Source: Ostreococcus mediterraneus
Taxonomy: Eukaryota; Chlorophyta; Mamiellophyceae; Mamiellales; Bathycoccaceae
Direction of reading: 5' to 3'
Assembly: GCA_012295225.1 (NCBI GenBank)
Contig: WMKK01000013.1
Coordinates: 62,001-126,000 of the forward strand
DNA length: 64,000 nt
The translations under genes were made by a program, and so were the position numbers. Shown piece after piece: positions 1 through 8,998 of the stretch; positions within the stretch are counted from its first letter, which is position 1; the number at the start of each line of letters is the position of its first letter. Below the pieces are notes generated by a model. It was not told the origin of the DNA and did not search any database. It was given only the letters and a program-made list of their open reading frames with translations.

Positions 1-1895
1 ACCGAGCCACCGCTCTTTGGCGCCCATGAGCCACAGAATTTCGGCATTCGGACAAAACGTGACTGCCTTGCGTAGAATAGCATCGACCGCATCTGGCGTG
101 CCAAACTGCTTCTCCAACATCGCCGCCTTGATCCACAATCCCTTCTTGTGAGAAAACCCGGAATCTAGAGCGTGGGCGTAAATAGCGCGCGCTGTTTCTG
201 CGCCGCCGCGCTTCATGCACTCCTCGGCATCCGCCTTCCACGTACGCTTTTTATCCTCCTCTTCTACACCTTCGCCGATAGTGGCGTTGACGATCGCGCG
301 ACACGTGGCGATGGAAGGAGGTTCGGACTTTTCCGCAATCTCCGCCTCTTTGATCCAGTTATCGCGATCAATCGTGACACCATGCGACTTGAGCGACTTG
401 ACGGCTCGAGCGATGATTTTATCAATCATTTTTTCGTTGCCGTTGGCTTCTTCGAGTTTGGCGGCGGTAATCCAAATCTGTGGTTCGCGTGGGAGAGTCT
501 CACGAGCCTTGTTTAATACTTTTCTGGCGTTTTCGCACGACTCTAAGCGAGCCAACGCGAGCCAGAGATCGACGTGTTGCGGACAACATTCTGTGGCGCG
601 CGCGAGTAAGACTCGAGCGTCGTCCTCCGGGCTCAATTCCACGAGCGCCTTCCACAAACGCACCGAGTTGGGTACGTTTTCCAACGCACGCCGTAAAACC
701 CGACGTTTACGTTCGTCTTCTTCTTCGAGCTGCGCGGCTTGCATCCAAATCTTTACGGAATTCGGTAGCGCTTGCACGCCTCGCGCTAAAATCGCCTTGC
801 CATTTTCAGGCGTGTTCAAGCGCGCCGCCTCGATCCACACGTCTTCATTCTTCGGGCACGCATCGCATCCTTTCTGCATAAACACGCGCGCTTGTTGCAA
901 TTTCCCCGCCAATTCTTCTAAGCGCGCCGCCGCAATCCAACCAGGGGCGTGTTTTGGGTTTGTGTTAATCACGCTCTTAAGCAACAACCTCGCCTTTTTG
1001 ATATCCGAAATCTCCGCCGCACTCGTAATTTTCTGCGCCCCCAAGTCGGTTAAATACCCCTTGGGGTCAATTGTCGTCTGCCCAGTCACCGAATCGCTCA
1101 ATCTGTCGAGTTTCAACCCAAGCACGGTTCCTCGACCTTCGCCGACGGCTGTTAAATCTTGCTCGCCGCCCTTCTCCTCCGCCAGCGCGCTCGTCGTCTC
1201 CTTCTCTGCCAGTGCCTTGGCTAACAGCGTATCCGGCGCCGGCATGAATCCTACATTCAATTTCTTCTTCTTGATCGTATAATCACCGATATCTGGAATC
1301 GCATCCCACTCGGCGTACGATACATCCTTCAAACCGCGCTTCAAGTCTCGAAACGTCGCCGCGATATTCGGGTTCCCCTCCCTAAACTTCTCCATTTCCG
1401 CCTTAGCCTTGGCCTCACGCGCATCCTTCCGGCGACTATCCATTCGCTCATCAATGCTCGCCCAAATCTCATCCGCTTCGGCATCATCATCGTCGTACGT
1501 CTGCGCGTCCCGGCCGAATAAACCGACTTCCCCGCCGTCGCCTCGCGCGCCTTCGCGCTCCTCACCGTCTTCACCATCTTCACCACCCACGGTCTGCGTC
1601 GCGATACGAACATCAAACGCACATATCTCGTCAGTCTCTCATCGTCGTCTCGCTCGCGCGCGCGCGCGAGAATGTATACGCGCGTCAACAATTCTCAGTC
1701 GCATTCATCCCTTCGCACCTGCACGCTTCCAACCGGCGCCTGTCCCGGCCCGATATCGCTCCGCGTCGTGAACCCGGCGGCACCGCGTCCGAGACCCGGC
1801 ACGTACCCCGGCGGCGGCGCGCTATCGCCGTACGGCGCCACGGGCGCGCGCAGATTGTGCGACATGAATGGCGTCACGCTGTGTGGTTGCGTCAT
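1..1895 (-). CDS. PRPF6: Pre-mRNA-processing factor 6 (PRPF6/Prp6), N-terminal ~590 residues; runs off the window start
   Basis: This is the U5 snRNP protein that bridges U5 and U4/U6 in the tri-snRNP. Two exons are visible: 1895-1719 and 1593-1. The 125-bp intron has a GTGCGA donor and a GACGCAG acceptor, and both exons are in phase 0. Exon 1 carries the PRP1 N-terminal signature GYVPGLGRGAAGFTTRSDIG. Exon 2 has the acidic DDDDAEADEIWASIDERMD segment, the SDSVTGQTTIDPKGYLTDL motif and then a run of HAT/TPR-like helical repeats with WIxAAxLE and ALxxxPxxxxLW patterns. The last residues in the window, AEILWLMGAKERW, match about residue 640 of the human protein (941 aa), so the C-terminal third lies outside. 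The start is the ATG at 1895; a second in-frame ATG at 1865 is equally possible. The start codon of the divergent gene at 1908 is only 12 bases away. Identity is very secure. Confidence 0.95.
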
Positions 1896-1907
1896 AAAGC
1901 GCGCGCA

Positions 1908-2895
1908 ATGTCGGACGACGAGGACGCGAACGAGTCCGAATACGAGGTACGCGCGCGAGCGCGCGAGTGAGATGTGTGTGCGCGTGTGTGCGCGCGCGCG
2001 CGCGTGTGTGTGTGCTGCGACTGACGCGCGAGCGATGCGAATTTGAATGCGAACACAGGCGAGCGATGTGGATGACGTCGTGACGACCGACGGGGGCGAA
2101 GACAACGACGAGGACGACGACGAGGACGAAGGGAATTCTGAAGACTCTGAGATTGCTCCGGGTGAGAATTGGTTCGGGCGCGCGGCGGCGGCACCACCGG
2201 CGCCAGAAGGCTCGAATCCGTTTGCGAGCGCGTTTACGCCAGAGGACGACGTCGCGGCTCAAATCGCTGAAGCGAAGCGGCAGTGCGAAGAACGACGAAT
2301 TGCGCGTGAGAAAGAAGAAGCTATTGAGCGGGAGAAGGAACGCAAGGCGTTTGAGGATCAAGGGCGGACGTATGTCGCGAGAAAGAAGGCTTCGGGTGAC
2401 GAGCCGCTCGCGGCTAACGCCAACGGCGTCGCGAGAAGGAAAATTCTCAAGGCGAAACGGCCAGGGGCGTCGCCCATGGGTGCGAATGGCGCGGTGGCGG
2501 TGGGATCGAGCGTCACTACGAGCGGGGCATCGCCTTTTGCTGGATTTTCTTTGATCGCGAGCGGCGGCGACGCGGCAAAGCCGACGAGCGTCTTTTCGCG
2601 TTTAAGCGCGCCCGAACCGAGCGCGCAAGCTGAGCCGAGCTCTAAGCCCGAAGACGAGACTTCCGAAAAGAAAGTCAGCGCTCCTGCCGCGGCACCAGCG
2701 CCAGCGACGTTTGGATTTTTCGCTCCACCGCCGGTGTTGACCAAGGAGACGGCGGCGACGCAGCGCACGGCAAAGCTCGTGACCAAGGACGACGACGACG
2801 ATGACGACGACGACGACAAGCACGCAAAGCGCGCGCCACCAACCAACGCAAAGAAAGTCCCTTCGGCGTTAGCGATAGAACTAGGATTGATTTAA
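1908..2895 (+). CDS. Acidic low-complexity protein of unknown function
   Basis: The protein is not recognised. I join a 13-codon first exon (1908-1946, beginning MSDDEDANESEYE) to 2059-2895 across a 112-bp intron with a GTACGC donor and ACAG acceptor, giving about 291 residues. The intron is rich in GT dinucleotide repeats. The N-terminus is highly acidic. A central segment (about residues 80-125) is a charged helix rich in Glu, Arg and Lys. The middle is Ala/Pro/Ser-rich and probably disordered. A run of ten Asp sits near residue 255, followed by a basic stretch, and the C-terminus is ALAIELGLI. There is no signal peptide or membrane helix. It is transcribed divergently from PRPF6 and must share control sequence with it. 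The intron model is an inference from consensus sites and frame; function is unknown. Confidence 0.65.
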
Positions 2896-3024
2896 TCACT
2901 ATATCGTTGATTTATGTCATCATATCGACGCGCGTCGTAACCGCTCGCGACCAGCGCGCGCGCTACTCGCCACATCTCGACGCGTTACGCCCGCGATCGC
3001 GCGCAAACGAACACGCTCGATCGC

Positions 3025-5075
3025 GTGATGACTTCGAGGGCAGTGAAGCCGTCATCGTCGCGCGCGTTCGCCGTCGTGCTGTGCGTGCTCGTCGCTCTGG
3101 CGACGCGCGCGCGAGGCGCGATCCAATCGCAGGAAGACGCTCCGACGACAACTCTACGGCGCCTACTCGGCAAATCGCATTATTCTACGAATGACGAGGT
3201 GGTGTTGTACGCCAATAAGGTTGGGCCGTTTCATAATCCGAGCGAGGTGCGTGATAGATGCGTGCGACGGTTGGTTTAGGGGGCAGCGTTGAGCTCGCGC
3301 GATTGTGATGACAGAGACTACGTCGCGCTCGTGAGTGCTGCTCGTCGTGTGTAGCGCGCGAGCGAGCGATTACTCGCGCGGCAATTCTACGCTCATACTA
3401 ACCGTACAAATGCGTCGTCGTCGTCGTCATCGCCGCACTCATACAGACGTATCAGTACTATGACTTTCCGTTTTGCCGCACGCCAGAGGGCGTGAAGCAC
3501 AAGTTGGAAGACTTGGGGGAGGTATTAGGAGGTGATCGTTTGGCGCGCTCGCCGTATGTGATCCCGTTTAGAGTTGATAGAGAAAACGTGGATTTGTGCA
3601 CGCAGTTTTTAGAACGCAAAGAGGTGCAAAAGTTTCGAAGCGCGGTGCGAAACGACTATTATTTCCAAATGTCGTTTGATGACTTGCCAATTTGGGGCTT
3701 TATTGGCAAGGTGGAGAAGATCATGCGACCTGGAGCAGAGGCAGAGAACAAGTACTTTTTGTTTACGCACGTGCATTTTGAGATTTCATACAATGATGAT
3801 CAGGTGATTGAGATTAATTTAAGTACAGATCCGCTCAAAACGATTGACATCACCGCGGATGAATCAATGTCAGTGCGCTTTTCGTACTCAGTACACTGGA
3901 AGCCGACGACGATTACGTATGCGAACCGCATGGAAAAGTATTCTAGGTATTCGTTCTTGCCCGAGCACTTGGAGATTCACTGGTTTAGTATCATCAATTC
4001 GTGCGTGACGGTTGTTTTAATGATGGGATTCTTAGCGTCAATCTTGTTGCGCGTGTTGAAGAATGACTTTGTCAAGTTTTCTCAAGACGAGGAGATGTTA
4101 GAATCTCAAGAAGAATCGGGATGGAAGTACGTGCACGGCGATGTATTCCGTTTCCCGCGAGGCCGATCGCTATTTGCGGCGATTATTGGCACGGGGACGC
4201 AACTCTTCTTTTTGGTGCTCTTCGTCTTCATGCTCGCGCTCATCGGCGCCTTTTATCCATACAATATGGGTGCAGTTACCGCATCGTGCCTTGTGATGTA
4301 CGCTCTCACTGCGGGTATTGCGGGTTACGTCTCGTCCAACACTTACAGGCAAATGGGTGGAGAGAACTGGGTGAGAAATGTGTTGTTGACGTGCGTGTTG
4401 TTCTGCGGTCCGCTCGGCCTCATGTTCTCATTCCTCAACACCGTAGCGATTGCCTACAGAAGCACCGCAGCGTTGCCGTTTGGGACGATTGTCATTATCA
4501 TTCTGCTGTGGGCAATTGTGACGATTCCGCTCACTATTATTGGCGGTATTGCGGGCAAGAACGCAAAGAGCGAATTCAACGCCCCCGTGCGCACGACAAA
4601 GTACCCACGCGAGATCCCGGTGTTACCCTGGTATCGATCGACAATTCCTCAGATGTGCCTCGCGAGTTTCCTTCCATTCTCTGCGATTTACATCGAGCTC
4701 TTCTACATATTCGCCTCGGTGTGGGGACACAAGGTGTATACAATTTACAGCGTGTTGTTCATCGTATTCGTCATTCTCGTCCTCGTCACGGCATTCATGA
4801 CGGTGAGCTTGACGTACTTCCAACTCACCGCGGAAGACCACGAGTGGTGGTGGCGATCGGTGTTGTGCGGTGGAAGCACCGCAATAGCTATATTTGGCTA
4901 CTCGTTCTACTACTTTCACTTGCGAAGTGACATGAATGGCTTCATGCAAACATCCTACTTTTTCGGCTATATGGGCGTTATTTGCTACGGTTGGTTCTTG
5001 TTGCTCGGTGCGGTTGGTCACAAGGCAAGTTTGCTGTTCGTGCGGCACATCTATCGCGCCATCAAGTGCGATTAG
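3025..5075 (+). CDS. Transmembrane 9 superfamily protein (TM9SF/EMP70)
   Basis: This is an endosome/Golgi nine-helix membrane protein of about 616 residues. Exons are 3025-3246 and 3447-5075, with a 200-bp intron (GTGCGTG donor, ATACAG acceptor, phase 0). A signal peptide covers about residues 1-32. The family motif YANKVGPFHNPSE spans the end of exon 1, and TYQYYDFPFC opens exon 2. The lumenal domain contains LGEVLGGDRL and DDLPIWGFIG. The first membrane helix is near residues 254-277, after EIHWFSIINSC, and eight more follow. The loop WKYVHGDVFRFPRGRSLFAA and the PLTIIGGIAGKN motif are typical. The C-terminus, IKCD, fits the KxD/E COPI-binding Golgi-retention signal known for TM9 proteins. 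Sequence is closest to TM9SF1-like members. An alternative ATG one codon downstream changes nothing important. Confidence 0.95.
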
Positions 5076-5180
5076 TGTGAAGGGGAACATTAGTGAAGTC
5101 GTAGAATAGAAGTAGCAGCGCGTGTAAAACAAGGCGTTTTCCAGAAAAACAAACGTTACATGAATAATTTACAATCGGTG

Positions 5181-6152
5181 CTATTTACCGCGCTCTTCGC
5201 ACACAGCGGACACCGCGGCGAGCGCAGAAAGCGCTGCAGTCTCGACCCGCAAACGCAACGACCCGAGCCCGACGGGTTTTGCACCAGCGGCTGTTAACGC
5301 CGCGAGCTCCTCGTCGGTAAAGTCGCCCTCCGGGCCGACGATTATGATTCCACTCGACACATCGCTCGCATCACGCAACACGTCTATGATTGGTGGCGCA
5401 CCCGCGGCGGCGAGTAATGCCAATGGTGCGGATTCAATCGCTCGACACACCACATCAATCGACGCCGGCGCTGTGACTTCGAGCGAGCGAGCGCGTAAAC
5501 TTTGCTTACTCGCCGCCTGCGCCACGCGTCCCCATCGACTTTCCCGCCCGCTGCGCGATGAATCATCATCCTCGCCGTCGCCCGCACCATTCCTCGTTTT
5601 ACGCACTCGCGATTTCGCACCATCGCGCTCGCCACCACCGATGACTGCCGATCGAGTCGTCACGAATGGCGTCAGCCGTCGCGCGCCGAGTTCGGCAGCT
5701 TTTTCAACCAACGTGTCACCTCGACCGCCTTTTAATCCCCCGAATGCGACAATGCAATCCCAATCCAAACCGCTACTCGACGTGTCACGCGTGAACTCAT
5801 TAATTTCCACGGCGGCTTCGCCGCGAGCGTCGACGTCGAGAATTGTCCCGCGACCAACGCCGCCGACGCCGTCGCACACCTCCAGCGCGCTCCCTGGCTT
5901 TAAGCGCAAAGCCTTGGTCGCGTGGCGAGTTTCTTCCTTGGACAGGCGCACTAACGCACCCGGACCTAATGGTTCGTCGACGTAGAATCGATGGAGGCGC
6001 GCAGAGGCGCGCTGACGGGCGCTAGAGAGCGCTTCTGCGTCGTCCCGCGCGGAGGCGCGCGAGGCGAGTCGGCGCGCTCGCGTCGACTCGTGGTGCGCGA
6101 TGCGCGGCGCGAGCGCGCGCGTGCGCGCGACGCACAGCGAGACGTGACGCAG
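5181..6152 (-). CDS. RsmE-family 16S rRNA (uracil-1498-N3)-methyltransferase, probably organellar; no ATG start
   Basis: This SPOUT-class methyltransferase methylates the ribosomal small-subunit RNA of a bacterial-type ribosome. The conserved N-terminus HRFYVDEPLGPGALVRLS continues into KEETRHATKALRLKPG. The SAM-binding knot is seen in IIIVGPEGDFTDEEL and LGSLRLRVETAALSAL. An insert of about 35 acidic/basic residues interrupts the middle. The conserved part begins near 5996, but the frame stays open upstream to a TAA at 6218, encoding an Arg/Ser/Ala-rich segment that looks like an organelle transit peptide. No ATG exists in any frame on this strand between 5941 and 6300. I therefore place the start provisionally at a CTG (6152); ATT or ACG codons nearby are alternatives, as is an unseen upstream exon. 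The stop codon of the preceding same-strand gene (6227) lies only 75 bases upstream. Confidence 0.8.
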   Translation of the reverse strand: MRHVSLCVARTRALAPRIAHHESTRARRLASRASARDDAEALSSARQRASARLHRFYVDEPLGPGALVRLSKEETRHATKALRLKPGSALEVCDGVGGVGRGTILDVDARGEAAVEINEFTRDTSSSGLDWDCIVAFGGLKGGRGDTLVEKAAELGARRLTPFVTTRSAVIGGGERDGAKSRVRKTRNGAGDGEDDDSSRSGRESRWGRVAQAASKQSLRARSLEVTAPASIDVVCRAIESAPLALLAAAGAPPIIDVLRDASDVSSGIIIVGPEGDFTDEELAALTAAGAKPVGLGSLRLRVETAALSALAAVSAVCEERGK

Positions 6153-6226
6153 AATGATGACGTCCGGGCGAGACTCGCGCGTGTCGCGCGAGGTGCAGTT
6201 TGAGGAGGTATTAAGTTACAAGGCGG

Positions 6227-7624
6227 CTAGAAGAAACGACCGGCGAGGACGACGCACACGACGGCGACAATCACGGATGTGTTCTCGCGTGCGAATTCCA
6301 CGGCTTTCGGGGCAGAATTTGTGGCGAGTGCGCCTCCAACACCGACGGCGACGCCAAAGAGGAATAAAAAGTAGGCGGACCAATCGGGGAGCTCGCGGCC
6401 GGCGATGTACGTCCCGTGCGGCGGCGGACACGCGAGGTCGCCTCGCGCCACGCCGTGACCGAGTAACGTGAGCTGCAAGCGCGGAATGATTTGCGCGCAA
6501 AATGCGTCTTCGTCAACCTTTGCGGTAGCGAGCTCGCGTCGAGCGGTGGCGATGGTGACGTGGTTCATCATGGAGGAGACGATGCCAGTCGTGACGTGTT
6601 CCGTCAAGTTGAAGCGGGTGGATGGTTCGTCGACGGTATCGTCGTCATCCAACGCAGCCATATCCCAGGCATTGTTGAATGTACTCATGAATGACTCGAG
6701 GTTCTCCAACAACTTGAACCTGCGATCTTTCTCGACAATCAATCCATCTATTTTCACTGTGGAGGCGAGATAGTCGCTCAAACGTGCTGCGCAACGGTTC
6801 TGACGCTTCTCAGAAAGCTTGGCAGACTCTTCAATTTGCTCGCACGTCACCTTGGCTTCGTTTGAATTCAAGCTCGCCTCGTGTGAGCACAAACCTTGCG
6901 CCGTCGAATCCAAAACCTTCAGCTCCTTTGCAATGTCGACGAGCTGCTCCCCGGTGTTCTGCATGTCATACGTCGTATCCAAGCTCGACGGCCCACTCAC
7001 AAATGCCTCCATCACGGTTGACATCGTGGGAAACACCACCCCACCCGAATTTGTTTCTGCGCTGTCATACGCACCCTTAATCGCAGTCTTCAATCGCGAC
7101 AATTCCATCTCCAACATTGGCAAGTCGTTGCCGTTGCCGCCCGAGTTTCGCTTGGCGCGCGCCCCTCGCACCTTTTCTCTCAACTCCCCCGCACGCTTAT
7201 ACGCCGCAGACGTATAGCTCACCAATCTCACGCGTTCTTCTTTACACTTTAGCTTCCACTGACGATTCAACACGCGCTTACACTTGGCTTTAGCCTCCAC
7301 GCGAGTATCCACTTCGCCGCACAACGACCGCGCGTGTCGCTTGCACCGCTGTTCTTCATCCCTCAACGCATCGCACATTTCCGCCCGGTAGCGGCATCGA
7401 ATGACATCGACGCCCGTAAAATTCGCTGGAGCGTTGAATGGCGACGTATTCAACGGCGCGGCGCATCGCGCGCACTCGGACTCGGGACAACTCAAGCCTT
7501 GGGTGTTGAAGACGCCGGTGGCGTTGACGTCTGGAACGCGCTGCGCTGCGGGTTTCCCCCAAGCATTCGCACTCGCCGCGTTCGCTGTGCGATGTAAACG
7601 AACACGTTCGTATGCGTCAGTCAT
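6227..7624 (-). CDS. Cys-rich protein with two C-terminal membrane helices, unknown function
   Basis: The protein has 465 residues from the ATG at 7624; the open frame extends seven codons upstream to a GTG. It is not recognised. The first 150 residues are Cys-rich, with pairs such as CPESECARCAAP, CRYRAEMCDAL and CKRHARSLC, suggesting disulfides or metal binding. The middle is predicted helical and charged (residues about 150-400), with further Cys. Two hydrophobic segments close the protein: AYFLFLFGVAVGVGGALAT near residues 417-435 and VIVAVVCVVLAGRFF at the extreme end, so it may be a tail-anchored hairpin protein. There is no clear signal peptide at the chosen start, which could mean an unseen 5' exon, because a Cys-rich domain would normally be lumenal. 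It sits upstream of and on the same strand as the RsmE gene, with no room for a normal promoter between them. Confidence 0.75.
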   Translation of the reverse strand: MTDAYERVRLHRTANAASANAWGKPAAQRVPDVNATGVFNTQGLSCPESECARCAAPLNTSPFNAPANFTGVDVIRCRYRAEMCDALRDEEQRCKRHARSLCGEVDTRVEAKAKCKRVLNRQWKLKCKEERVRLVSYTSAAYKRAGELREKVRGARAKRNSGGNGNDLPMLEMELSRLKTAIKGAYDSAETNSGGVVFPTMSTVMEAFVSGPSSLDTTYDMQNTGEQLVDIAKELKVLDSTAQGLCSHEASLNSNEAKVTCEQIEESAKLSEKRQNRCAARLSDYLASTVKIDGLIVEKDRRFKLLENLESFMSTFNNAWDMAALDDDDTVDEPSTRFNLTEHVTTGIVSSMMNHVTIATARRELATAKVDEDAFCAQIIPRLQLTLLGHGVARGDLACPPPHGTYIAGRELPDWSAYFLFLFGVAVGVGGALATNSAPKAVEFARENTSVIVAVVCVVLAGRFF

Positions 7625-7978
7625 CGAGCGCGCGCGATAACCCACGCGTGCGCGCGTGCGCGGCGTTGATCCGCGACGAATGTCATGCGATTAAACAATC
7701 AATCAATCAATCACACACACTCGCGAAGACGCTGTGTCGCCGAGACGCGACGCGCGATCGTCACCGCGACGTACCAGTGAGTGCCAGCGCGACGATAGCG
7801 AAATCGCGCGCGCGCAGTCGTTCGTGTCGCATCTCACGCGTCACGAAGTGAGGACAGATTGAAGACGCGTTACATCATTAGTAAACGAGTTTTAATTTAC
7901 AACACTCGCGCATCCGCGCCGTCGCACCAATCGCACCAAGCTTCAGTGTACACATCGATATCAAGCTCTAAAATTGCT
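7625..7978. other. Intergenic stretch between two minus-strand genes, with an AATC repeat
   Basis: About 350 bp separate the start of the Cys-rich membrane protein from the stop codon of the NOL12-like gene. It holds a short (AATC) microsatellite near 7697-7716 and GC-rich DNA. Short open frames here look like chance. It should contain the promoter of the minus-strand gene that starts at 7624. I see no RNA gene. Confidence 0.5.
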
Positions 7979-8404
7979 CTAAAATCCCTCCATCACGGTC
8001 ACGGTGACGCCCGATCCATACGTCGTCTCCTTCTCTTTCTCGCCGCCGCCGTCGTCGGCTCCGCCTCCGTCTCCCCCCCCATCGCCGTCTCCATCCCCAT
8101 CGCCGTCGCCGGGGCCATCAATCAACCCCAACGCAATCTTCTCCGCGTCGCGTCGCTCTTTACGCGCCGCGATGCGCTCGCGGCGCGCGCGATCTTCGAT
8201 ATCTTTCGCCGCCTTTTTGCGTCGCTGCGTCTTGCGCTTGTGGTACCCGGTGACCCACTCTTTGCGCTTGGCGTCGTCGAACGTCGCCTCGCCGAACGCC
8301 AGCGTGGTGGATTTATGCTTCATGTTCCCGGTGCGGTTCTTGGCGGTGCCTGAACCGGACTTGGGGCGCGTGGCGCCGGTGGATTTGCGCGATTTCCCCG
8401 CCAT
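7979..8404 (-). CDS. NOL12: Nucleolar protein 12 / Rrp17 family protein
   Basis: This is a 141-residue basic nucleolar protein of the Nop25/NOL12/Rrp17 family, which acts in rRNA processing (yeast Rrp17 is a 5'-3' exonuclease of pre-60S particles). The signature segment is LAFGEATFDDAKRKEWVTG followed by YHKRKTQRRKKAAKDI, matching the family pattern FDxxxRxxxLTGFxKRKxxRKKxA. The C-terminal YGSGVTVTVMEGF corresponds to the TVTV motif of animal homologues. Between them lies a Gly/Asp repeat. The start is set at the ATG before AGKSRKSTG (8404); a longer frame upstream encodes unlikely Arg/Ala-rich residues. It is shorter than human NOL12 (213 aa). The start codon faces a small plus-strand gene at 8650. 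Confidence 0.82.
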   Translation of the reverse strand: MAGKSRKSTGATRPKSGSGTAKNRTGNMKHKSTTLAFGEATFDDAKRKEWVTGYHKRKTQRRKKAAKDIEDRARRERIAARKERRDAEKIALGLIDGPGDGDGDGDGDGGGDGGGADDGGGEKEKETTYGSGVTVTVMEGF

Positions 8405-8561
8405 GATGGCGTCACAAACTGGCGGCGGCTCTCTCGTGTGCGCCGCGTTTCTTGACGCACGCGCACGCGCCAAAGACGCCGAGGGTACGAACGCGGTGCG
8501 CGCACGCGCGTGCACGTCATCGACGCTGTGTCTCTCGCGTGCGCGCACATCCTCGCGCGCC

Positions 8562-8590
8562 AATCAATCAATCAATCAATCAATCAGTCA
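8562..8590. repeat. AATC microsatellite
   Basis: About six tandem copies of AATC lie between the divergent starts of the NOL12-like gene and the small gene at 8650. A shorter array of the same unit lies near 7697, on the other side of the NOL12-like gene. Confidence 0.85.
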
Positions 8591-8649
8591 TCTGGATTTG
8601 ATTCCAACAATCCATTAGTCGTTCGTAGACGCCGCATTGACGCCGCCGC

Positions 8650-8940
8650 ATGGGCGCGAGCACGAAAAAACGTCGCGCTCACGTGCACGTTGACGTGGCG
8701 GATGACGTCGCGGATGACGCGCAGGAAAACGCGGGTGAGCTCGCGGAGTTGCGACGGGCGGTGAAGCGGCTCAACACGGGCGAGACGGCGCGGGACGTCG
8801 TCGTCGTCGAAGATGCCGTCGCCGCGCGCGATGTATCGACGGTGTATAGTGAAGTGAATGCGATGTTGCGCGCGTTGCACTTTGAGCGCGTGCGGCGGCG
8901 GCGGAGCGGTGCGCAAGAAGAGCATCAGGCGGGAAAGTAG
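8650..8940 (+). CDS. Small charged protein, unknown function
   Basis: This is a 96-residue open frame, not recognised. It begins MGASTKKRRAHVHVDVADDV, has an acidic-basic helical middle (ELAELRRAVKRLN), and then VSTVYSEVNAMLRALHFERV before a basic tail. The spacing of hydrophobic residues suggests one or two amphipathic helices, as in small kinetochore or centromere subunits, but no family can be named. It is divergent from the NOL12-like gene and convergent with the GT2 gene that ends at 8999. A longer minus-strand frame over the same bases (8584-9405) looks like a shadow because it is Arg-rich and overlaps the 3' part of the GT2 gene. Confidence 0.5.
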   Translation: MGASTKKRRAHVHVDVADDVADDAQENAGELAELRRAVKRLNTGETARDVVVVEDAVAARDVSTVYSEVNAMLRALHFERVRRRRSGAQEEHQAGK

Positions 8941-8998
8941 AGCGTAGCGAATGTGTTGTACTATCAATTCAGTGTTTAGCGTTGTTACATGCGAAACC

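Noticed and set aside
215-1282. Long plus-strand open frame opposite PRPF6
   Set aside because: It is the antisense shadow of a clearly conserved PRPF6 exon and has Ser-rich chance composition.
1976-2018. GT-rich repeat as a separate element
   Set aside because: It lies inside the proposed intron of the acidic-protein gene and is a simple dinucleotide run.
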